A DNA stretch of 64,000 nucleotides. It comes from JBEBGV01 sp040081265 (GTDB taxonomy: Bacteria > Acidobacteriota > Vicinamibacteria > Vicinamibacterales > UBA2999). Where the stretch lies: contig JBEBGV010000021.1 of the NCBI GenBank assembly GCA_040081265.1, forward strand, positions 1 to 64,000, in the 5' to 3' direction. Shown one piece after another: positions 24,083 to 31,543 of this stretch (position 1 is the first letter of the stretch; each line of letters opens with the position of its first letter). Made by a program: the position numbers and the translations under genes. Below the pieces are notes generated by a model. It was not told the DNA's origin. It ran no database searches and was given only the letters and a program-made list of their open reading frames with translations.

Positions 24083-25630
24083 AACCGGCCGCAGTCGAAT
24101 GACCATGCCGGGCGCTGCACCGAACACGGGAATAGTGGTGCCGCGCCCGGTAGGATTCTGCAGCAACACGTAGAACAGTCCATCCGGCCCGGAGATGATC
24201 TGGCGGACGCGACCGAACTGCTCGAAGATCGGCTCCTGCTCGACAACCGTGCGGCCGCTGATCTCCAGACGCATCAGCTTCTGGCCGGTGAGCATCGACA
24301 CGAACAAACTGCTGTTACGCCAGCCGGGATAGCGGTCGCCCGTGTAGAAGCTGATGCCGCTCGGCCCGACCGAGGGCGTGTACCAGACGATGGGATCTTC
24401 CATGCCTGCCTGGCTCTGCTGCGTCAGGCCGTTCTGCACGCCCTTGGTGGTGACACCCCAACCGTAGTTCTTGCCCTTCTCGATGATGTTGACCTCATCG
24501 CCTCCGGTGGGGCCATGCTCGCTCTCCCACAGCAGGCCGGTGCGCGGGTCAAACGCCAGGCCCTGCGGGTTGCGGTGGCCGTAGGACCAGATCGATCCGA
24601 TCGCACCCGGAGTGTTTACAAACGGGTTGTCACGGGGGATTGAGCCGTCCTCGTTGACGCGGTGCAGCTTGCCACGGGGATCGCCCAGGTTCTGCGCGTT
24701 GGCGGGCTCGCCGCGGTCTCCCAGTGTCCAGAACAGGTGGCCCTGGCCGTCGAACAGGAACCGTTGGCCGTAGTGGATGATGGACGGGCTGTAGGTGCTG
24801 TCCGGCAGGCGGGCGACATCCTGCTGTTCGACCCACTCGTTGCTGGCGTTGACCTTGCCTCTGACGATGCGGGTGTTGGACGGCGGCAGCGGGCCGAAGC
24901 CTGGTGGCGGGCCGGCCACACCCGGTGGCGGGAGTGGGCCGCTGTAGCCGGGCACCAGTTCCGAATACGAGAGATAGATCCAGCCGGTCCTCGCATAGTC
25001 AGGGTGGATGGCGATGTCGAAATAGCCGCCGTCCTGACGCACCCAGGCGGTGGGCGTGTTCTTCACCGGGTCGCCCAGCGTGCCGTTGGTGCCGATGATG
25101 CGGATGCGGCCAGGACGTTCACTGACCACGAGTCGGCCATCGGGCAGCAATCCCATGCCCCACGGCGTGTCGAGACCGCTGGCGACGGTCTCGATCCGCA
25201 CCGTCTGCTTTCTGGTCGTCAGCAGCTGGCCGTTCGGATCTGCAACATAGGCGGGACGCTGGATCAGGTTGCCGCTCTGGATGCGGATCCAGGTCACCAA
25301 CGCATCCACTTGCTCGTCGCTGAAGACATCCCTGAACGCGGGCATATCGCCGGCGGGCCTGCCATCCAGAATGGCCCGACGAATTTGCTCGTCGCTGCGG
25401 CTCTCCAGGAAAGACCTGGTGAAGAGGCTTGGTCCGCGTGCACCGTTGAGGTCTGCGCCATGGCAGGAGGCGCAACGCTCGGTGAAGATCGTCTGTTGCG
25501 GATTAGGCCCGCGCCCACCCGGTGCGGCGGGCCCGATGGGGGCGCCCGGGGGCGGGGCCTGCTGGGCCAGCACCGCGGCGTAGCCCGCGAGGAGGATGAC
25601 CGCAACCGAATACAAACGCAGGTTCGTCAT
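24068..25630 (-). CDS. PQQ-dependent sugar dehydrogenase with N-terminal cytochrome c
   Basis: A 520-residue exported protein. After a signal peptide comes a cytochrome c domain (CASCHG with C53, C56 and H57, axial methionine likely in GDMPAF). From about residue 150 there is a soluble aldose-dehydrogenase-type six-bladed propeller: LDTPWGMGLLPDGRLVVSERPG, then GHRNPQGLAFDP and WESEHGPTGGDEVNII. The family oxidises aldose sugars with PQQ; the fused haem could pass electrons on to a cytochrome chain. The fusion puts the haem first, which is uncommon. It overlaps the upstream MBL gene by 4 bases. Confidence 0.88.
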   Translation of the reverse strand: MTNLRLYSVAVILLAGYAAVLAQQAPPPGAPIGPAAPGGRGPNPQQTIFTERCASCHGADLNGARGPSLFTRSFLESRSDEQIRRAILDGRPAGDMPAFRDVFSDEQVDALVTWIRIQSGNLIQRPAYVADPNGQLLTTRKQTVRIETVASGLDTPWGMGLLPDGRLVVSERPGRIRIIGTNGTLGDPVKNTPTAWVRQDGGYFDIAIHPDYARTGWIYLSYSELVPGYSGPLPPPGVAGPPPGFGPLPPSNTRIVRGKVNASNEWVEQQDVARLPDSTYSPSIIHYGQRFLFDGQGHLFWTLGDRGEPANAQNLGDPRGKLHRVNEDGSIPRDNPFVNTPGAIGSIWSYGHRNPQGLAFDPRTGLLWESEHGPTGGDEVNIIEKGKNYGWGVTTKGVQNGLTQQSQAGMEDPIVWYTPSVGPSGISFYTGDRYPGWRNSSLFVSMLTGQKLMRLEISGRTVVEQEPIFEQFGRVRQIISGPDGLFYVLLQNPTGRGTTIPVFGAAPGMVIRLRPVLPLS

Positions 25631-26778
25631 GGCCGACGACCGTACGTCTTGGTAAAGCCGTTGCGCGTGTTCGTGACGCTGAACGTGCCGTCCTGCTGTG
25701 CCGTCACCTTGATCAGATAGGCCGGCGTGTGAGCCGCGGCGGCCGCGCCAGCCGGACCACGCCCTGGTCCGCCACCGCGTGCGGCCGGTGGAGCGCCCGG
25801 CACTGGAGGAGGCGTCGTCAGCACTCCAGCTATCGTGGCAGGTTCATCAACATTGGCGATGAAACGAGCGGGCGCGTTGTCGAGTCCGACGTTGTACGAC
25901 CAGTGCAGCTGCCAGAGATCTTCGAGTCCCGGCGTTGAGTACAGGCCGGTGAACGCATCGGGCGTGCCGCCCTTGCGCGTGCCGTTGTTCATGACGACCA
26001 CGCGCGGTTGCAGCGCCTGCACCAGGGCAGGAGATCCCGATCTGTCGAGTCCGTGATGCGAGGTCAGATACAGATCGACAGTGCCGATGCGATTGGTCGG
26101 GCACATCAGGTCCAGCTCGCCATTCCACGTGAGGTCCCCGAGGTCGATCGTTCGGAAGCGGCCGAACGTGAGCACGAATCCGGCCGATTCGCCGTTGTCC
26201 GGATCCACATACGCGCTCTCGTCCTTCGGCGTCACCCCCGCGCAGGACGGGTTCCTGCCGCCGCCTCCGGGCAGGTTGCTCCGGATGAACTGATTCGCTG
26301 ACGCGACTGCGGTGATGTCGATGCCAGCCATCTTCACCTTGTCGCCGGGCTTGACGATGGTCCGCTTGCCTCGGCTGAGCGTCTCGTAGGCGGAGAGGAA
26401 CTCGGCAGACACGATCCGATCAGTCGGGTGAGGCGCGCCGTGATCGTAGAAATGTCCGACCGGGAATTGCCTGGAGACCTCCAGCAGCGCGCCGACATGA
26501 TCGCCGTGGTAGTGGGTCGTCCACAGGTGATCGATCCTGGTTACCCCGGCGGTGCGCAGGGTCTCGACGATGCGTCCCAGATCGCGTTCGCCGGCATTGC
26601 CCGTGTCGACCAGCAGTGTGTCGCCAGAGGGGCCGACAACGAGCGTCGACTGTCCGCCCTCGGTGTCGATGAAGTAGATCGTCAGCGGCAGGGGGCGCCC
26701 CTGTGCGGCAAGGCCCGCGGCCGCAGCGGCCACACACAAGGCAGCGATCACGACAATGTGACGGCGAATCGTCTTCAT
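25627..26778 (-). CDS. Exported ComEC-like metallo-beta-lactamase-fold protein
   Basis: About 383 residues from the ATG at 26778, chosen because GGGAGG lies 6 bases ahead; the ATG two codons earlier has no room for it. A signal peptide is followed by an MBL domain: LTIYFIDTEGGQSTLVV, DTGNAGERD, THYHGDHVGALLEV, and late YLTSHHGLDRSGS. FIDTEGGQ and the SHHG pair resemble the ComEC-type branch of the fold. A Gly/Ala/Arg-rich insert (ARGGGPGRGPAG) precedes the last strands. It is coupled to the PQQ sugar dehydrogenase. The substrate is unknown. Confidence 0.8.
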   Translation of the reverse strand: MKTIRRHIVVIAALCVAAAAAGLAAQGRPLPLTIYFIDTEGGQSTLVVGPSGDTLLVDTGNAGERDLGRIVETLRTAGVTRIDHLWTTHYHGDHVGALLEVSRQFPVGHFYDHGAPHPTDRIVSAEFLSAYETLSRGKRTIVKPGDKVKMAGIDITAVASANQFIRSNLPGGGGRNPSCAGVTPKDESAYVDPDNGESAGFVLTFGRFRTIDLGDLTWNGELDLMCPTNRIGTVDLYLTSHHGLDRSGSPALVQALQPRVVVMNNGTRKGGTPDAFTGLYSTPGLEDLWQLHWSYNVGLDNAPARFIANVDEPATIAGVLTTPPPVPGAPPAARGGGPGRGPAGAAAAAHTPAYLIKVTAQQDGTFSVTNTRNGFTKTYGRRP

Positions 26779-26908
26779 CGGCATCCTCCCGCCGGCTCAG
26801 TCTGGCTCAGATCTACCCGCGTGCACGACTGCGTGCGCATTATGCAACAGCCCGCCGTTGTCGGCGCACCTGTGCGATGATGTCGCCCGCACAAAAAGGA
26901 GTCGCACG

Positions 26909-27934
26909 ATGCGCATTGCACGGTTCATGCTCGCCGCCGGGCTCACGCTCTGTGTTCTTGGTCTGGTCGTTCAGGCCGCACAGGGCCCACTGATCGGCGG
27001 CACACTGACGCCGGCCAGGCCCGATGCACGTGGCTGGGGATGGCAGGTCAAGGCATCGATTAATCCCAACACGCCTCGGCCCTTCTACAACAAGGCCAAG
27101 GAACTGCTGTTCCAGGATAAGCAGATCACCAGCTTCACCATCTCCAGCTTCAACCCCGATCTCTACTGCGAAGTCGGCAAGCACTTCGACTACATCTGGT
27201 TCGAGATGCAGCACAGCACCATGTCGTGGGACGAAGTGCGGCAGATGATGCTGGCGTGTCCGGGGGTGGGTGCCGCGCCGATGGTGCGCACGCCGGATGC
27301 GCTCGAATCGACCATTCAGAAGGTGACCGACATCGGCGCGCTCGGCGTCATCGTGCCGACGGTGGACGATGCGCTGGAGGCGCGGGATGCGGCGCGGTTC
27401 TCCCGCTTTCCCCCTGTCGGCCGGCGCAGTTCTGGCGGCGGTGCGTTCGGGCAGATGTGGCCCAACGTCAACTACCGCGCGACGATCAACGACAACATGC
27501 TCGTCACGGTGATGATCGAAACGCTCGAAGGCGTTGCCAACGCCGAAGAGATTGCAGCCACCGCCGGCGTGGACGTCATCATTCTTGGCAACAACGATCT
27601 CTCCAGCTTCTCGGGGTGGGCGCAAAACGATCCGCGCTACCAGGACGCGCTGGTCAAGGTCCATGACGCGGCACTGAAGTTCGGCAAGTACTTCGGGAAC
27701 GCCGGCCAGCAATACTTGAGCGGTTACGTGCTGAGCGCCGATACGCGCATGGTGCAGAACGGACCGGCGCGCGATGGCTGGCAGCCGCCGGCTCGCGGCG
27801 GCGGGGCCGGGCGCGGCGCGGCCCCCGCCGGGCGCGGTCGAGGCGCCGGCACGCCGGAGGAACCGGAACCCGTGATTGGCCTGCCGGGCGGCGCCCCGCC
27901 GACCACGGCACCCGCCGGTGGTCGAGGCCGTTAA
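26909..27934 (+). CDS. Exported HpcH/HpaI-type aldolase
   Basis: The ATG at 26909 has AAAAGGAG ahead and gives a 341-residue protein. A signal peptide (FMLAAGLTLCVLGLVVQAAQ) is followed by an HpcH/HpaI barrel. Active-site blocks are FDYIWFEMQHS (conserved histidine), APMVRTP (arginine), GALGVIVPTV, and MIETLEGVANAEEIAATAGV then IILGNNDLS (metal-binding Glu and Asp). Such enzymes split hydroxy-oxo-acids to pyruvate or glyoxylate plus an aldehyde and are normally cytoplasmic. Export is therefore odd. The last 60 residues are a Gly/Arg/Ala/Pro tail. It precedes the PQQ dehydrogenase gene by 15 bases. Confidence 0.85.
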   Translation: MRIARFMLAAGLTLCVLGLVVQAAQGPLIGGTLTPARPDARGWGWQVKASINPNTPRPFYNKAKELLFQDKQITSFTISSFNPDLYCEVGKHFDYIWFEMQHSTMSWDEVRQMMLACPGVGAAPMVRTPDALESTIQKVTDIGALGVIVPTVDDALEARDAARFSRFPPVGRRSSGGGAFGQMWPNVNYRATINDNMLVTVMIETLEGVANAEEIAATAGVDVIILGNNDLSSFSGWAQNDPRYQDALVKVHDAALKFGKYFGNAGQQYLSGYVLSADTRMVQNGPARDGWQPPARGGGAGRGAAPAGRGRGAGTPEEPEPVIGLPGGAPPTTAPAGGRGR

Positions 27935-27949
27935 GCCGGAGTCAAATCG

Positions 27950-30403
27950 ATGCGTCATACACGCCACGTCATCGGGGGAGTGCTCCTCCTGGCTTGCGCC
28001 GGCCTCGGCGCGCAGCAATCGCCATCGCCGCGGTCGACTGCTGCGGGCGTCTACGCCGCCGACCAGGCGTCGGCGGGCGAAAGGATCTACCTCGACAGGT
28101 GCGCCAGTTGTCATGGTGCCGATCTCGGTGGCGTCGAGCGCGCGCCGGCACTCACCGGCAGTACCTTCAACGACGCGTGGCAGGGACAGGATCTGCAACG
28201 GCTGCGTGGCCGCCTGGCGGCGATGCCGCCGAACGCGCCTGGCAGCCTCTCCGACGCCGACACCGTCGCGGTCATCGCGTTTCTCCTCCGTTCCTCCGGC
28301 ATGCCCGCCGGGCGGGCACCGCTGTCGAGCGAGTCGGCGCAGCTCGCCTCGATCGTGTTCGGTCAGGCCCGGGCCGGCGCCGGCGTCCCTGTCGCCGCCG
28401 CTCCGGGTGCCGGCGCTGCTCGTACCACCCCCGCAGCGCAGACACCAGCCGCGCCCCCGGCCGAGTGGACCACCTACGGCGGCACGCTCGCAAGCGATCG
28501 CTATTCGCCCGCCGACCAGATCACCAGCGACAACTTCAACCGGCTTCAAATCGCCTGGCGCCTGAAGACCGACTTCCTCGGCCCGCGTCTCGACACGCTG
28601 TATTCCGCGACGCCATTGGTGATCGGACGTGTGCTCTACACCACCGCGGGCATGCGGCGCGCAGCCGTTGCGCTCAACGCGGCGACCGGCGAAATGCTCT
28701 GGATGCACACGGAAGACGAAGGCAGGCGTGGTGACAGCTCGCCACGAAACGGCGCGGGTCGCGGCCTCTCCTACTGGGCGAGTGCCGATGGCGCCGATCG
28801 GCGCATCGTCTACGTCACGCCCGGGTATCGCATGATCGCGCTGGACGCCAGCACCGGGCAGCCCGTCCAGTCCTTCGGTCGCAACGGCGTCGTCGATTTG
28901 AAGCTCGAAGCCGATCAAGACATCGACCTCGAAACCGGCGAACTCGGCTTGAACGCGACGCCGCTCGTCGTCGGCGACGTCATCGTTGTCGGCGCCGCGC
29001 TGCGTCCGGGAGGGGCGCCGCGCACGATCAAGAACCAGAAGGGGTATGTCCGGGGCTACGACGCGCGCACCGGCAAGCGGCTGTGGATCTTCCACACGAT
29101 CCCGAGGCAAGGCGAGTTCGGGTACGAGACCTGGCTGGAGGGGTCGGCCGATTACAACGGCAACACCGGCGTGTGGGCGCAGATGAGCGCTGACGCTGAG
29201 CTCGGATTGGTCTACGTGCCGACCGAGATGCCCACGGGCGATTACTACGGCGGACATCGGCCGGGGAACACCCTCTTCGCCGACTCGATCCTGGCACTCG
29301 ACGTGAAGACCGGCGTGCGGAAGTGGCACTACCAGACCGTGCATCACGATGTCTGGGACTGGGATCTGCCGTGCGCCCCGATGCTCTTCGACATGAATGT
29401 GAACGGTCGCCGCGTGAAGGCCCTGGCCCAGCCGACCAAGAGCGCGTTCCTCTTCGTGTTGAATCGTGAAACCGGCGAGCCGATCTGGCCGATCGAGGAA
29501 CGGGCGGTGCCGCAGTCAGACGTGCCGAAGGAACAGACCAGCGCCACGCAGCCGTTCCCGACCAGGCCGGCGCCATTTGATCGTCAGGGCGTCACCGAGA
29601 ACGACCTCATCGACCTGACGCCGGCACTCAAGGCGGAAGCCCTCGAGGTGATCAAGCGATACAAGATCGGACCGATCTTCACGCCGCCCGTGCTGAGCAG
29701 TCTCGACGGTCCGCTCGCGACGCTGCAACTGCCGGCCGACGTCGGCGGCGCGAACTGGCCCGGCGGTGCGATGGACCCGGAGTCGAACTTTCTCTACATT
29801 CACTCCCACACGGCCGTCTACCTCAACGCATTGGTCCCGGGTAACCCGGCGCAGACGGACATGGCGTTTGTCTCGGGTCAGGCGCGCGCGGCCGGAGCCG
29901 GGCCACGAGCCGGCGGCCCCGGGGGAGCAGACGGCGCCGGAGGAGCAGGCGGCGCGCGGGGCCGTGGCGGCGCAACGGTGCAGGGCCTGCCGCTCATCAA
30001 GCCTCCCTACGATCGCATCACCGCGTACGACATGAACACCGGCGACATCGTCTGGCAGAAGGCGCACGGCTCCACACCCGACGAGATCCGGAATCATCCA
30101 GCGCTGAGGGGGGTGAACCTGTCGGCGCGTCTCGGTTCGCCGGGTCGTACCTTCATCGGAGTGCTGGCGACCAGGTCGCTTCTGATCGCCGGCGAAGGCG
30201 GCGTACACACGAATGACGCCGGAAGGCGCGTCGCGCTCCTGCGAGCCTACGATAAGCGCACGGGCGAAGACGCCGGTGCCGTAGAAATGCCGCAGAAGCA
30301 GACCGGCTCGCCGATGACCTACGTCGTCAACGGCAAGCAGTACATCGTCGTGGCGGTCAGCGGGAACGATGGCGCGGAACTGCTGGCCTACGCCCTGCCG
30401 TGA
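27950..30403 (+). CDS. PQQ-dependent alcohol/glucose-type dehydrogenase with N-terminal cytochrome c
   Basis: This 817-residue exported quinoprotein has a signal peptide and then a cytochrome c domain (CASCHG, C51, C54, H55). From about residue 170 there is an eight-bladed PQQ propeller: WTTYGGTLASDRYSPADQI, the tryptophan-rich WHYQTVHHDVWDWDLPCAP and late GSPMTYVVNGKQYIVVAVSG. The VHHDVWDWD block is diagnostic of membrane-type quinoprotein glucose and related dehydrogenases. A Gly/Ala/Arg-rich insert sits near residue 650. It oxidises a sugar or alcohol in the periplasm and can pass electrons to its own haem. The partner may be the SMP-30-like gene downstream. Confidence 0.9.
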   Translation: MRHTRHVIGGVLLLACAGLGAQQSPSPRSTAAGVYAADQASAGERIYLDRCASCHGADLGGVERAPALTGSTFNDAWQGQDLQRLRGRLAAMPPNAPGSLSDADTVAVIAFLLRSSGMPAGRAPLSSESAQLASIVFGQARAGAGVPVAAAPGAGAARTTPAAQTPAAPPAEWTTYGGTLASDRYSPADQITSDNFNRLQIAWRLKTDFLGPRLDTLYSATPLVIGRVLYTTAGMRRAAVALNAATGEMLWMHTEDEGRRGDSSPRNGAGRGLSYWASADGADRRIVYVTPGYRMIALDASTGQPVQSFGRNGVVDLKLEADQDIDLETGELGLNATPLVVGDVIVVGAALRPGGAPRTIKNQKGYVRGYDARTGKRLWIFHTIPRQGEFGYETWLEGSADYNGNTGVWAQMSADAELGLVYVPTEMPTGDYYGGHRPGNTLFADSILALDVKTGVRKWHYQTVHHDVWDWDLPCAPMLFDMNVNGRRVKALAQPTKSAFLFVLNRETGEPIWPIEERAVPQSDVPKEQTSATQPFPTRPAPFDRQGVTENDLIDLTPALKAEALEVIKRYKIGPIFTPPVLSSLDGPLATLQLPADVGGANWPGGAMDPESNFLYIHSHTAVYLNALVPGNPAQTDMAFVSGQARAAGAGPRAGGPGGADGAGGAGGARGRGGATVQGLPLIKPPYDRITAYDMNTGDIVWQKAHGSTPDEIRNHPALRGVNLSARLGSPGRTFIGVLATRSLLIAGEGGVHTNDAGRRVALLRAYDKRTGEDAGAVEMPQKQTGSPMTYVVNGKQYIVVAVSGNDGAELLAYALP

Positions 30404-30484
30404 CGAGCGTTGAGCTCGGTTGGTTGGCACCGGCGCACTGATCTGCCATGATTCCTGCTCGCCATTCATGCCTGGGAGCTACTC

Positions 30485-31426
30485 ATGATCAGTACGACGC
30501 GGTTGAGCCTTGGATTGGCTCTCTTCCTGACCACTGGCCCTGCCTTCGCGCAGGCGCCGCCACAAGCGGCACCGCAGCCGTTCAAGGCCGGCACGCCGCT
30601 CAGCGCCACGAACGAAGCCGGCCAGGTTGTGCCGATGTCGAACAACGTGAAGGTCTACGGCAGCTTCAACTTCGCCGAAAGCTGCACGTTCGACCCGACG
30701 CGCAACGTCATCGTCGCGATGAACGCCGGCAACGCGCAGAACCTGGTACAGAACGACGGCTTCGTCTCGCTGATCAACCCCGATGGCTCCGTCCACACGA
30801 GCAAGTGGATCGGCGCGACGCGTGACGGCCTGACGCTGAACCAGCCGCTTGGCAGCGCGATCCAGGGCAACACGCTCTACACCGTTGATATCGACACGAT
30901 TCGCACCTTCGACCTGGCCACCGGCGCGCCGGGGCGCGCCATCCAGGTGCCTGGCGCGACCGGCCTGAACGGCATCGCGGTCGCGCGCGACGGCACGATC
31001 TACGCCTCCAATACGCGCGGGATGGAACGCATCTTCCGTGTGGGTCCAGATGGCACGGCCAGCACATTCGTCGAAGGCGCGCCGCTGGCGCTGCCCAACG
31101 GCGTCGCGATGGATCCGCAGGGCAACATTGTCGTCGTCAACGTCAACACCAACGACGTGTTGACGTTCGACCCGGCAGGCAAGCTGGTCCGCACCGAGAA
31201 GTCGGCAGAGGCGGGCAACGACGGTGTCGTGGTGCTGGCCGACGGCACGAAATACACGAGCAGCGTGCGCTTCGGCAGTGTGTCGAGGATTCGCCCTGGT
31301 CAGCCGGCCGAGGTGATCGCGCGCGGTATCCCGAGCGCGGCATCGATGTGCTATGACTCGCGCCAGAACCAACTCGTGATCCCGATGAACCCGAACAACG
31401 CGCTGGCCTTCATCAAGCTTCAGTAG
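30485..31426 (+). CDS. Exported SMP-30/NHL-type propeller protein (lactonase-like)
   Basis: This 313-residue protein has GGGAG before its ATG and a signal peptide ending AFAQA. The body is a six-bladed propeller with SMP-30/gluconolactonase and NHL traits: DGFVSLINPDGSVHTSKWI, GLNGIAVARDGTIYASNT and ALPNGVAMDPQGNIVVVNVN. If it is a lactonase it could open the lactone made by the preceding PQQ sugar dehydrogenase; that is inferred from order only. The metal ligands cannot be assigned with certainty. An 81-bp gap separates it from the dehydrogenase. Confidence 0.75.
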   Translation: MISTTRLSLGLALFLTTGPAFAQAPPQAAPQPFKAGTPLSATNEAGQVVPMSNNVKVYGSFNFAESCTFDPTRNVIVAMNAGNAQNLVQNDGFVSLINPDGSVHTSKWIGATRDGLTLNQPLGSAIQGNTLYTVDIDTIRTFDLATGAPGRAIQVPGATGLNGIAVARDGTIYASNTRGMERIFRVGPDGTASTFVEGAPLALPNGVAMDPQGNIVVVNVNTNDVLTFDPAGKLVRTEKSAEAGNDGVVVLADGTKYTSSVRFGSVSRIRPGQPAEVIARGIPSAASMCYDSRQNQLVIPMNPNNALAFIKLQ

Positions 31427-31543
31427 ACAGCGGGCCACATCGCCAAGTTCCAGCTTCGTCCGACCTCCCTGGCCAAGTGACGCGTAGCAGCGTCTTCTGA
31501 CCCAGGAGGATGGCCGGAACTCATCTACAATCGTGGCCATCCA

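Noticed and set aside
26840..29347. Long minus-strand open frame opposite the aldolase and PQQ dehydrogenase genes.
   Set aside because: It is arginine- and histidine-rich, matches no family and lies antisense to two genes with clear active sites. It is a typical chance frame in GC-rich DNA.
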